Positions 40,274 through 48,150 of a stretch of DNA of 64,000 nt are shown here, one piece after another. Location: assembly GCF_005765165.1 (NCBI RefSeq), contig NZ_VCIW01000016.1, positions 1 to 64,000 on the forward strand, read 5' to 3'. This stretch comes from Paenibacillus antri. Lineage in GTDB: Bacteria > Bacillota > Bacilli > Paenibacillales > YIM-B00363. The notes beneath the pieces were generated by a model. That model did no database searches. It was not told the origin of the DNA and saw nothing but the letters and a program-made list of their open reading frames with translations. The position numbers and the translations under genes are program-made. Within the stretch, counting starts at the first letter, position 1. Every line of letters begins with the position of its first letter.

Positions 40274-40767
40274 CGACTGTGGAGATCGGCTTTCTGTTGT
40301 ATACGGGATTGACGTTCGGTTGGGATTTGCGCGCCAGGAAAATTCCTAACCTCCTCGTCGGTTTGGGCATCCTGTCTGCGACCGCGCTGCACGTCTTCGC
40401 GCCGGACGGGAGCGGAGCGGCGGTTCCGGCGCTTGGAGCCGCCGCGGGATTGGGCTTCGGCTTTTCGCTTTATATCGCGGGGGCGATCGGAGCCGGCGAC
40501 GCGAAGTGGTTCGCCGCCGCGGGCGCTTTCGCCGGATGGACGGGAGCGGCAGCGATCGCTTGCGCGTCCGTGTTGGCCGGAGGCGTCGCCGCGCTCTGCC
40601 GGTTGACGGCGTCTCGATCGTTCCGCCGGCGCTTCGCGGAGGTAATCGCCGGATGTTACGTGCGCACCGGTTGGGAGCGGCTGAACGTACCGGAGGAGGG
40701 GCGTACGACGTTTCCGTTTCTGCTCTGCGCGGGGCCGGTCGTCTGCGGATACATCCTTATGGGGTAA
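40270..40767 (+). CDS. TadV/CpaA-type prepilin peptidase
   Basis: 165 residues with four to five membrane helices. Catalytic aspartates in FGWDLRARKIPN (~19) and GAGDAKWF (~78), the A24 peptidase pair. It processes the Flp pilin and pseudopilins encoded just upstream. The ATG overlaps the previous stop (ATGA). It is shorter than the second A24 peptidase at 20479. Confidence 0.9.
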   Translation: MTTVEIGFLLYTGLTFGWDLRARKIPNLLVGLGILSATALHVFAPDGSGAAVPALGAAAGLGFGFSLYIAGAIGAGDAKWFAAAGAFAGWTGAAAIACASVLAGGVAALCRLTASRSFRRRFAEVIAGCYVRTGWERLNVPEEGRTTFPFLLCAGPVVCGYILMG

Positions 40768-40802
40768 GGGAAAGACAGCCTAGTTTCGAGGGAGGGACAC
40801 GG

Positions 40803-42191
40803 ATGGCGATGTGGGAGGAGGTCGGACTTCGCGCGAACATCGACCCGGAAAAAGGGACCGAAGTCGTAGTTTCCGGAAGAGACGGATTGAGGCCGGAACA
40901 GATGATCCGCATGCAGATCGGCATGCTCGAGCGCAATGCGCTCGCCGGAACGATCGCCTTGCGGCAAGAGACGCGCGACGGCGTCGTGTCGTTACGGTAT
41001 TCGGTCGCCGGGCATCGCCGGCTTCGTACCGCGTTGCGAGCGGAATCGCTGCGAGGGGAGCAATGGGACGGCTTTCTCGCCGCGATGCTCCTGTCGATTC
41101 GGGAAGGGGCCGACTATTGCATCCGGGAGTCGGAGTACATGCTGGACCCCGATTGGATCTGGGTGCGGCGCGACGTGCGCGACGTTCGCTTTATGGCCGT
41201 GCCGGTCGCGGGCATCGGTTCGCCGGAACGGTCATGGAAGCAATGGAAGAACGTGTTCGATTTCTTGATCGAATCCGGACTACCGGATCGTTGGCGGGAA
41301 CGGCTGCGTCCTACTCGATGGGATCCGGCCACCTTCAGTCATCGATTGTGGATGGAAGAAGTTTCCTCCGGTCCGGAGGAGCCCAGTGCCTTGGCGCCGA
41401 GCCAGGTTATCCGAACGGCGGAAACCGAAAGCGTTTCGGAACGTCGACATCGAGTCAATCCGCCGGTCGACATCCGCGAAAACAGCGTCATCGGTCAAGC
41501 GATTCGCGAAGTCGACGACGGAGAGACGATGCGATTCTCCCCGTCGCGTATGACTTCGAGAGAATGGATACGTCTACTGGCCGCGACCGTCTGTAGCATC
41601 GTCTTCGTATGGAATCCGTCTTTGCCTGCGTTCGTCGTCGCCTGTCTCGGCTGCGTTCCGCTAGGAGTTACGTTGTACCGAAGGTACGTTCGCGAAAAGG
41701 AGGCGGAAGACTCGGCGGAGCCTGGATCGACGATCCCGGAGGCTTCGTTCGGACAGTTAGCGACCCTGGCCGACGGAACTCGCGAGGAACCGGAACCGCT
41801 CGAACCGGAACGGCTCGAGCATCGGACCGTGTTGCTCGCGGAAGCCCAGCAGACCGTGCTCTTGTCCGATCTGAAACCGGAACGGTCCGCGAGTCTCGAA
41901 ATTTCCTTCGAGTCCGGTGACCGCGTCGAGACGTTTCCGTTCGGGAGCAGTCCGCTGCGTATCGGCCGCGGACCGGAAGGCGTCGACGTCTTGGTCGATC
42001 ATGCGGCCGCGTCGCGGGTCCATATGGAATTCGAGTTCACGGACGGGCGTCTTAGCGCGCGCGATCTAGGCTCTACGAACGGCACATATTATATGGACCG
42101 ATTGATGACGCCGCATGAACGGTACGAATTGCTTGACGGGGACATGCTGCGCCTGCCGGGAGCCGTGATCCGGGTAACGGTTAGCGAGTGA
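40803..42191 (+). CDS. FHA-domain membrane protein (DUF6382-like)
   Basis: 462 residues. The N-terminal ~190 residues resemble the DUF6382 domain found on FHA proteins of Firmicutes (YSVAGHRRL, IREGADYCIRESEYMLDPDWIWV). Two membrane helices lie at ~257-291. Next is a linker with two TVLL motifs (Thr ~342 and ~351, nine residues apart), then a C-terminal FHA domain (~375-460) with LRIGRG, SRVHMEF and DLGSTNGT, the phosphothreonine-binding residues. The TVLL threonines are plausible targets of the kinase encoded at the head of the operon, bound by the FHA domain. Last gene of the Tad operon; ATG with GGGAGGGA upstream. Confidence 0.85.
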   Translation: MAMWEEVGLRANIDPEKGTEVVVSGRDGLRPEQMIRMQIGMLERNALAGTIALRQETRDGVVSLRYSVAGHRRLRTALRAESLRGEQWDGFLAAMLLSIREGADYCIRESEYMLDPDWIWVRRDVRDVRFMAVPVAGIGSPERSWKQWKNVFDFLIESGLPDRWRERLRPTRWDPATFSHRLWMEEVSSGPEEPSALAPSQVIRTAETESVSERRHRVNPPVDIRENSVIGQAIREVDDGETMRFSPSRMTSREWIRLLAATVCSIVFVWNPSLPAFVVACLGCVPLGVTLYRRYVREKEAEDSAEPGSTIPEASFGQLATLADGTREEPEPLEPERLEHRTVLLAEAQQTVLLSDLKPERSASLEISFESGDRVETFPFGSSPLRIGRGPEGVDVLVDHAAASRVHMEFEFTDGRLSARDLGSTNGTYYMDRLMTPHERYELLDGDMLRLPGAVIRVTVSE

Positions 42192-42368
42192 CCGCATAAT
42201 GAAACAGCTTTTTTCCCAAATGTTCAGTTATAGACTTTTTCCGTACAAGGGCGAACCGCTCGGTTCTGTTCGAACATGGGGAAAGCGATCCGCCTGCATT
42301 GTTTGAACATATGAGACGGATGAATTATACGGGAAATATAACGGTTACTCAAAATGGGCATGAAAACG

Positions 42369-42399
42369 ATCCCTGGGACAATATGACCGGGGATTTTTT
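42369..42399 (+). terminator. Intrinsic terminator of the Tad operon
   Basis: ATCCCTGG (42369-42376) pairs with CCGGGGAT (one G-U pair), followed by six T. The ~175 bases between the FHA stop and this hairpin are AT-rich and hold no recognisable gene. Confidence 0.75.
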
Positions 42400-42417
42400 G
42401 CATGTTGAAAAGTTCGA

Positions 42418-42657
42418 TTATCCGTAAAAGTGTGTGGAAAAGGGTCGCAAGGAGCCTGAGTAGCCACGACCCAATGGATCACCGCCTGCGCATACCCGCG
42501 TCAAGCCATTAACTGACTCCGTATAGGCGTTTGCCACCCTACGTTTGCGACCCCATGGGTGAAGTAGTTGTTTGATTGCACATGAACAAGCGCACCGCTT
42601 CGGCGGCGTTTCACAAGTGCCCGAAGTCGTCGGCGGGCTGAAACGCCTCATCTTCAT
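42418..42657 (-). pseudogene. Probable decayed transposase fragment
   Basis: A minus-strand frame of ~79 codons contains AYTESVNGLTRV and, a few residues later, GRGYS, closely resembling the conserved C-terminal stretch of some IS transposases (ISL3-like: TE-x-N-G-L-I-R ... GRGYSFE). The frame is short, has no proper start or ribosome site, and the rest of a transposase is missing. Base composition differs from neighbouring genes. No inverted repeats or target duplication could be picked out by eye. Family naming is tentative. Confidence 0.45.
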
Positions 42658-42776
42658 ATTGAAAACTGATTTCCGGGCTACATCCTACCAGTTAAGGCGT
42701 AATGATTTAACACGCTTTTACGAAGAGCCGGATCAAGGGGAAGAATAGAAGAAACGTTCTTAATGATTCCGTAACA

Positions 42777-42806
42777 TTGCGGCGACGCTTTTCCATTTGA
42801 TATGCT
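42777..42806 (+). promoter_or_regulatory. Candidate promoter of the SNF2 cluster
   Basis: -35 TTGCGG (42777-42782), 18-base spacer, -10 TATGCT (42801-42806), in the AT-rich stretch before the SNF2 gene. The rest of 42658-42776 shows nothing recognised. Confidence 0.4.
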
Positions 42807-42850
42807 AAGAGATACACCTTTTGAATGCGAAGCGGGGAGTCGAAATCAAT

Positions 42851-45547
42851 TTGGACACTTGGGAAGGATTAGCTCGGCGCATCCTTCGAGAAGGTTGGTA
42901 TGTGCCTTCCGCCCGTTTCGAGCCGGCCGACGGCGATGTCGCGGCCCGCGCGCGGTGGGCGCCGTTCTGGGCGGCGCCGGGGCTTGTCGAGGCGGAAGCC
43001 GCGCTGCCGGCGCCGGTCGACCGCGAGGCGATCGAGCGGTACGTCGACGCGGCCGTGCGGGCCAGTCTCCCGCCGGAGCGGCGAGAGGCGTCGTTTCGCG
43101 CCCTTCACCCGCGGTACGGCGTACCGCATACGCCTCTGGAGAAGTGGGCGTACGGTCTGCTGCAGGGCGAAGGAGAGCCGCCCGCGCTGCCTGATTGGCT
43201 CGCGGAAGACGTCGCGGAATGGCATCGCGCGACGGAGCGGGAGGCGGCCGTCGCTCACGTTCGAGCGGCGTTCGCGCTGCTCGAGCCGGAGACGGCCGAC
43301 GGGACGTGGCGGCTCGTGCCGGGGCTGCAAGCCGCGGACGACGAGCGGCTGTTCGTGCCCGCCCGCGACATGTGGCGGAGGACGGAGCGCGACCCGCGCT
43401 TCGGCGGTCGCATGTTCCAAGGCGCGCAGGAGCGGCTGGCGCGGGGCATCGCCGAGGCGGCGGAGCGGTTTCCGCCGCTGGCGCGCGTCCGCCCGGCGGA
43501 CGCCGGCTGCGCCTTGACGGAGGCGGAGGCGCTCGACTTCTTAGAAGCGGGAGCGGACGCGCTGGAGCGGCTCGGCTTCGGCACGATGCTGCCGGAATGG
43601 TGGGAAGCGCCCTCGCCGCTCGAGGCGGCGGTGCACTATCGCGAACCGGCGCCGAACGCGAGCCGCGCAACGGCCCCGTTCGAAGACGCAGCCGGCGCAG
43701 CGCCGGCGATCGGCTTCGATACGCTCATGGCGTACCGCAAGGAGCTGCTGCTCGGCGGGAAGCCGATCTCCGAGTCGGAGTGGCGCCGCTTGACGGAGCT
43801 GGATACGGCGCTGCTGTTCCGCGAAGGCCGCTGGCTCAGGCTGCGGGCGGCGGACCGGCGCGCGGGGGCGCGGTTTTTCCGCGACCCGCTCGAAGGCGAA
43901 GCGACCGCGGCGGAGGCGCTCCGGGCTGCGCTCGCCGTCGATGCGGCGGCGCCCGCGGACGATGCGGCCGTGCCGATTCGCCGCTGGAGCGGCGACGCCC
44001 GGCTCGAGCGCCTCGTGTCGGGGCTGCGCGACGCGAGCGGCGGGGCCGCCGCAGCGTCCGTCGAGCCGCCTGCGGCGCTGCAAGGCGAGCTGCGCGACTA
44101 TCAGCGGCGCGGCTTCGCCTGGCTCGCCCGCATGCGCGAGCTCGGCCTCGGCGCGTGCCTCGCGGACGATATGGGACTCGGGAAGACGGTCCAATGGATC
44201 GCTTACGCGCTTCATGTCGTCGCGCGGCGCGACCCGCGGCACCTGCGGCGGCCGCTGCTGCTCGTCTGCCCGACGTCCGTGCTCGGCAACTGGCAGCGCG
44301 AGCTGGAGCGGTTCGCTCCGAGCCTGGCCGTATATTTTCACTACGGGCCGGAGCGAGCGCGCGGCGCGGCGGCGTTCCGCCAGACGGCCGGCGCGGCCGA
44401 CGTCGTGCTCACTTCTTATACGACGGCGCTTCGCGACCGCAAGCTGCTCGGGTCGACGCCCTGGGACGCGGTGACGCTGGACGAAGCGCAATACGTGAAA
44501 AACTCGGGCGCGCAGCTGACGCGGTTCATCCGCACGCTGCCGTCCGTTCATCGAATCGCTTTAACGGGCACGCCGGTCGAAAACCGGCTGTCCGACCTAT
44601 GGTCGATCTTCGAATTTCTGAATCCGGGCTTTCTCGGCAGCGAGCGGGCGTTCCGCAAGGCGTTCGGCGACGGCGCGGACCGCGGAGAGGCGGGGAACCG
44701 TTCGTCCGGGCGGCTGCATGCGCTCGTGCGGCCGTTCCTGCTGCGGCGCATGAAGTCGGATCCCGCCGTCATCGGGGATTTGCCCGACAAGATCGAGCAG
44801 ACGTCGTACTGCGGCATGACCGAACGCCAAGCGGCGATGTACACGGCGGCGCTCGAACGGATGGCCGATCAGCTGAAGCGGGCGGAAGGCATTCGCCGCC
44901 GGGGCGTCATCCTATCGACGATTACGAAGCTGAAGCAAATATGCAACGCGCCCGAGCAGGCGCTGCGAGAACGATCGCTGCGCGCGGGCGCGTCCGGCAA
45001 GCTGCTCCGGCTCGAGGAGCTGCTGCGGGAATCGCTCGAAGCGGACGTGCGGGCGATCGTCTTCACGCAATACGCGACGATGGCGACGCTGCTGCATTCG
45101 TATCTTTCCGTCCGTCTCGGCTGCGAGGTCGGGCTGATGATCGGCAAGACGCCCCGCAAGGAGCGGGAATCGCTCGTCGAGCGATTCCAGGAAGCGGAGG
45201 ACGGACCGAAGGTGCTCGTCTTATCGTTGAAGACCGGAGGCTTCGGCCTCAACCTGACCCGGGCGAATCGACTCGTGCATTACGACCGCTGGTGGAACCC
45301 TGCCGCCGAGCGGCAAGCGACCGACCGCGCGTACCGTATCGGGCAAACCCGCACCGTGGAGGTGTGGAAGCTGGTGACGAAGGGGACGCTGGAGGAGTCG
45401 ATCGAGAAGCTGCTGGAGAGCAAGGAGCGGCTCGCGGACGACGTCGTCGGCACGGGCGAGCAATGGATTACCGAATACAGCGACGAACAGCTGAACGAGC
45501 TGCTCTCGCTCCGCAGACAGGTGATCCTGTCGGAAGACGAAGCATGA
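42851..45547 (+). CDS. SNF2-family DEAD/DEAH helicase (YwqA-like)
   Basis: 898 residues from TTG 42851 (GGGGAG 11 bases upstream); TTG 42821 is an in-frame alternative. The N-terminal ~400 residues are the SNF2_N-associated bacterial domain (Ala/Glu/Arg-rich). The SNF2 ATPase core starts LRDYQRRGFAWLARM (~415), with Walker A DDMGLGKT (~445), DEAQYVKN, LTGTPVENRL and, in the C-terminal lobe, VFTQYATM, LSLKTGGFGLNLT and RAYRIGQTR. A Swi2/Snf2 dsDNA translocase; Bacillus ywqA is the model, role unknown. Followed by a SWIM gene as in ywqA-ywqB. Confidence 0.9.
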   Translation: MDTWEGLARRILREGWYVPSARFEPADGDVAARARWAPFWAAPGLVEAEAALPAPVDREAIERYVDAAVRASLPPERREASFRALHPRYGVPHTPLEKWAYGLLQGEGEPPALPDWLAEDVAEWHRATEREAAVAHVRAAFALLEPETADGTWRLVPGLQAADDERLFVPARDMWRRTERDPRFGGRMFQGAQERLARGIAEAAERFPPLARVRPADAGCALTEAEALDFLEAGADALERLGFGTMLPEWWEAPSPLEAAVHYREPAPNASRATAPFEDAAGAAPAIGFDTLMAYRKELLLGGKPISESEWRRLTELDTALLFREGRWLRLRAADRRAGARFFRDPLEGEATAAEALRAALAVDAAAPADDAAVPIRRWSGDARLERLVSGLRDASGGAAAASVEPPAALQGELRDYQRRGFAWLARMRELGLGACLADDMGLGKTVQWIAYALHVVARRDPRHLRRPLLLVCPTSVLGNWQRELERFAPSLAVYFHYGPERARGAAAFRQTAGAADVVLTSYTTALRDRKLLGSTPWDAVTLDEAQYVKNSGAQLTRFIRTLPSVHRIALTGTPVENRLSDLWSIFEFLNPGFLGSERAFRKAFGDGADRGEAGNRSSGRLHALVRPFLLRRMKSDPAVIGDLPDKIEQTSYCGMTERQAAMYTAALERMADQLKRAEGIRRRGVILSTITKLKQICNAPEQALRERSLRAGASGKLLRLEELLRESLEADVRAIVFTQYATMATLLHSYLSVRLGCEVGLMIGKTPRKERESLVERFQEAEDGPKVLVLSLKTGGFGLNLTRANRLVHYDRWWNPAAERQATDRAYRIGQTRTVEVWKLVTKGTLEESIEKLLESKERLADDVVGTGEQWITEYSDEQLNELLSLRRQVILSEDEA

Positions 45548-45584
45548 TGCGGCGAAGAGGGGGCGGAACATCATCGCGGAACGG

Positions 45585-46217
45585 ATGGACATCCGCATCG
45601 AGCGCGGCCGCGTGACGGCCGCGACGAACAGCGAATCGAACAGGAAAGAACCGTCCCCCCGGTGGGACGTTCCCATAGCGAAGACGGAAGACCTTGAACG
45701 CGCGGCGCGCGAGCTGGCGGCGGATCCGGAGCTGGACGGGCGCTGGCGCGCCGGGCTGGCGACGGAGGACGAACGCGAGCGGCTCGGCGCCGGCGACCGG
45801 GACTGGCGCGCGGCGTGCGATTGCGGCCAGCGGCAGCCGTGCCGGCACGCGCAGTCGCTGCTGTTCCGCTTCCGACAGGAAGCCAAGAGAGACCCTTGGC
45901 TCTGGTGGGAAGCGGCCGGCGTCGACCGCGACGCCTTGGAGTCCGCGGTCCGCGGCGCCCGCGCGAAGCTCGCCGAAGTCGCGCCCGAAGCGGAAGCGGC
46001 TTGGGAGGCGCGGGCCGTGCAGCGAGCCAAGTCGCTGGCCCGAGAAAACGAAGAACCCTGGATGTTGCGTCGGATCGCGGATCCGGCGTTCTGGAATCGA
46101 GACGTGTCGTTCGCCGATTGGCTGAAGCCGATCGCGTTCGCCGTTCGCGCAAAGGAGGAGCATCATGACGCCGAGAGCGACTACGCGATGGATTCGCACG
46201 TTCGTGAACGCCCATAA
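45585..46217 (+). CDS. SWIM zinc-finger protein (YwqB-like)
   Basis: 210 residues. The SWIM finger is seen as CDCGQRQPCRH (C-x-C-x-n-C-x-H, ~85-95), a putative DNA- or protein-binding motif. The rest is helical and Glu/Arg/Ala-rich, ending with a segment that overlaps the next gene. SWIM proteins are regularly encoded next to SNF2 helicases in Bacilli. ATG 45585 is 37 bases after the SNF2 stop; its ribosome site (AGAGGGGGCGG) is rather far, so the start is uncertain. Confidence 0.8.
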   Translation: MDIRIERGRVTAATNSESNRKEPSPRWDVPIAKTEDLERAARELAADPELDGRWRAGLATEDERERLGAGDRDWRAACDCGQRQPCRHAQSLLFRFRQEAKRDPWLWWEAAGVDRDALESAVRGARAKLAEVAPEAEAAWEARAVQRAKSLARENEEPWMLRRIADPAFWNRDVSFADWLKPIAFAVRAKEEHHDAESDYAMDSHVRERP

Positions 46218-48111
46218 GCTGTCGTCGTTTCAAGATAAAACGGCCGCACTGCGATCGGAACCGAACCCGTACTACTTGCTGGAATGGCTCGTCGTGCCGA
46301 AGGAGACCATAGCCGGCGCGGAAGACGATGCGTTCTGGAGCGCCTGGGAAGGAGAACGAACGCCGGGGGCGGAGAAAGGCAGCTTGATCGGCGTCGAGGC
46401 GTGCTTCCGCGAGCAGCTGCCGATCGAGCTCTTGATCGGGGAGCCGATCGCCGAGGAAGACGCGGCGCGGCTCGCGGCCGCATTCGCCGATCTCGCGGCT
46501 CGCTACGGCGAACAACGCTGGACGGCGGGCGTCGAGGCGCTCGCCGAGCGGTTGAAGGAAGCGGCGGACCGCCGCTACCCCGAATACGTCGAGGCGTTGC
46601 GACTCGAGGCGGAGAAGCTCGACGACGAGGCCGTGCGCCAACTCGAGGAACTGAAGGCGGAGGCGGCGGAGTACGAAGAAGGCGAATTCGATCTCGAAGC
46701 GGAAAAGTGGGCCGCCCAGTCGAAATGGGACCGCAAGAAACAAGAGCTGCCGCTGAAGGTGCTGACGCGGATGTTCCCGGACGATGCGCTCCTTAGGGGC
46801 ATGGCGACGGGCGGCGTGCCGAAGCCGGCGGAACGGGTTAATGCCGCGGCGGAGCGGCTGCGGGCGAGCGCCACGCACCCGGCGAACGGGTGGGCGGCGG
46901 CGCTCGACGCGGGCGATGTCGATACGTTAGGGCGCGACTTGCCGGCCGCGGGCGCCGCCGCGGCCGCTTGGCTCGCGGCGTATATGAGCCGCAGCGAGAT
47001 GACGCGCGGCTGGCTCCCGTTGGAGGACCGGCAGCGCGCCGCCCTGCGATGGATCGCCGTTACGACGGAGGCGGACGCAGACGTGGACGCGGCCGAGGAG
47101 CGGGGCGACCGCTGGATGAACGCGGCGTTCCGCGCGGCCGGCTGGGAAGGCTTGCTCGCCGAACCCGAATTCGCGGAGCGGGCGCTGCACGCCTTCGTCT
47201 GGCGGGCGGCGCGCGCCGAAGACCGCCGGAAGCGGCTTCGCGAGGAACTCGTTCTTCAGCATTGGGCGTCGTTCGCGGACCGCTTCCGCGAGGACGGGGC
47301 CGAGGAACGGTTCGAGACCGTCTCCTGGGTGTTCCTGCTCGATCCGGAGAATGTGCAGCAGCGATTGCTCCGCGGCGCCGCGGATCGAGCGGAGGAGCTG
47401 ATCCGAAGGCTGTGCCTGCTGTATGCGGAAGGCATTCGCCGCGGCCTCGACGTACGGATCGTCGTATCGTTATATACGTATTTGGCCAAACATGATAGAG
47501 AAGTCTTCTATTCGTTCGTACACGGCACGAAGTCGATCGAAGAGGCGCTGCCGATGATGGAGCTGCCGGGCGCGGAGCTGTCGCAGCTGTTCCGCGGGGA
47601 CGGCGTCCGGCAAGCGTCGGCTCGCAAGCACTTGCTGCTGCTGTTTTACGCGTACTTGGAGGAACCTCAGGAACCGCAACAGCCCAAAGGGAAGACGCGA
47701 AAGCCGTCCGAAGCGCTGCAGAAGCTGGCCGCCATTTTATCCGCGGACAAGAGGGCGGCCGTCGTCGGCTGGCTGCACCGGCACGAGCGCGACTGGAGAG
47801 CGTGGGTCGGCGATAAGCGGGAGCGGGGCGAGGCGCTGACGCGCTTGCTTCGTTTCCGCTGGTTGGGGACGGCGGCCGAACCGACGGAGCAGCACCGCGC
47901 GGTGGAAGAATGGCTGCAACGACGCACCGACTGGGTGCAGTTCGAGACGGACGCGCCGAACGTGGAAGGCAAGGGCGTCACGTACGCGATCGCGAAGCCC
48001 GGCGCCATCGACGCGGAGACGGGCGAGGTGCTCGTTCGCGCGACGGTGCGGGCGGAATGGTCAGACCGGAAGGAAATCGGCAAGCTCTTGGACGATCTGA
48101 AGCTGCTCTAG
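46165..48111 (+). CDS. Large unknown protein of the SNF2/SWIM cluster
   Basis: 648 residues, not recognised. Soluble, almost entirely alpha-helical and rich in Ala, Glu, Arg and Trp. A coiled-coil-like acidic/basic stretch lies at ~150-195 (EAEKLDDEAVRQLEELKAEAAEYEE). The C-terminal ~60 residues (WVQFETDAPNVEGKGVTYAI ... KEIGKLLDDLKLL) look like a small beta-rich domain plus a helix. No catalytic motif is seen. AAAGGAGGAGC precedes the ATG. It overlaps the SWIM gene by 53 bases and ends 39 bases before the Hsp70 gene, so the four genes look cotranscribed. Confidence 0.75.
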   Translation: MTPRATTRWIRTFVNAHKLSSFQDKTAALRSEPNPYYLLEWLVVPKETIAGAEDDAFWSAWEGERTPGAEKGSLIGVEACFREQLPIELLIGEPIAEEDAARLAAAFADLAARYGEQRWTAGVEALAERLKEAADRRYPEYVEALRLEAEKLDDEAVRQLEELKAEAAEYEEGEFDLEAEKWAAQSKWDRKKQELPLKVLTRMFPDDALLRGMATGGVPKPAERVNAAAERLRASATHPANGWAAALDAGDVDTLGRDLPAAGAAAAAWLAAYMSRSEMTRGWLPLEDRQRAALRWIAVTTEADADVDAAEERGDRWMNAAFRAAGWEGLLAEPEFAERALHAFVWRAARAEDRRKRLREELVLQHWASFADRFREDGAEERFETVSWVFLLDPENVQQRLLRGAADRAEELIRRLCLLYAEGIRRGLDVRIVVSLYTYLAKHDREVFYSFVHGTKSIEEALPMMELPGAELSQLFRGDGVRQASARKHLLLLFYAYLEEPQEPQQPKGKTRKPSEALQKLAAILSADKRAAVVGWLHRHERDWRAWVGDKRERGEALTRLLRFRWLGTAAEPTEQHRAVEEWLQRRTDWVQFETDAPNVEGKGVTYAIAKPGAIDAETGEVLVRATVRAEWSDRKEIGKLLDDLKLL

Positions 48112-48150
48112 GACGACATACAACGTAGTCATGAAACGGAGGTACACCTT

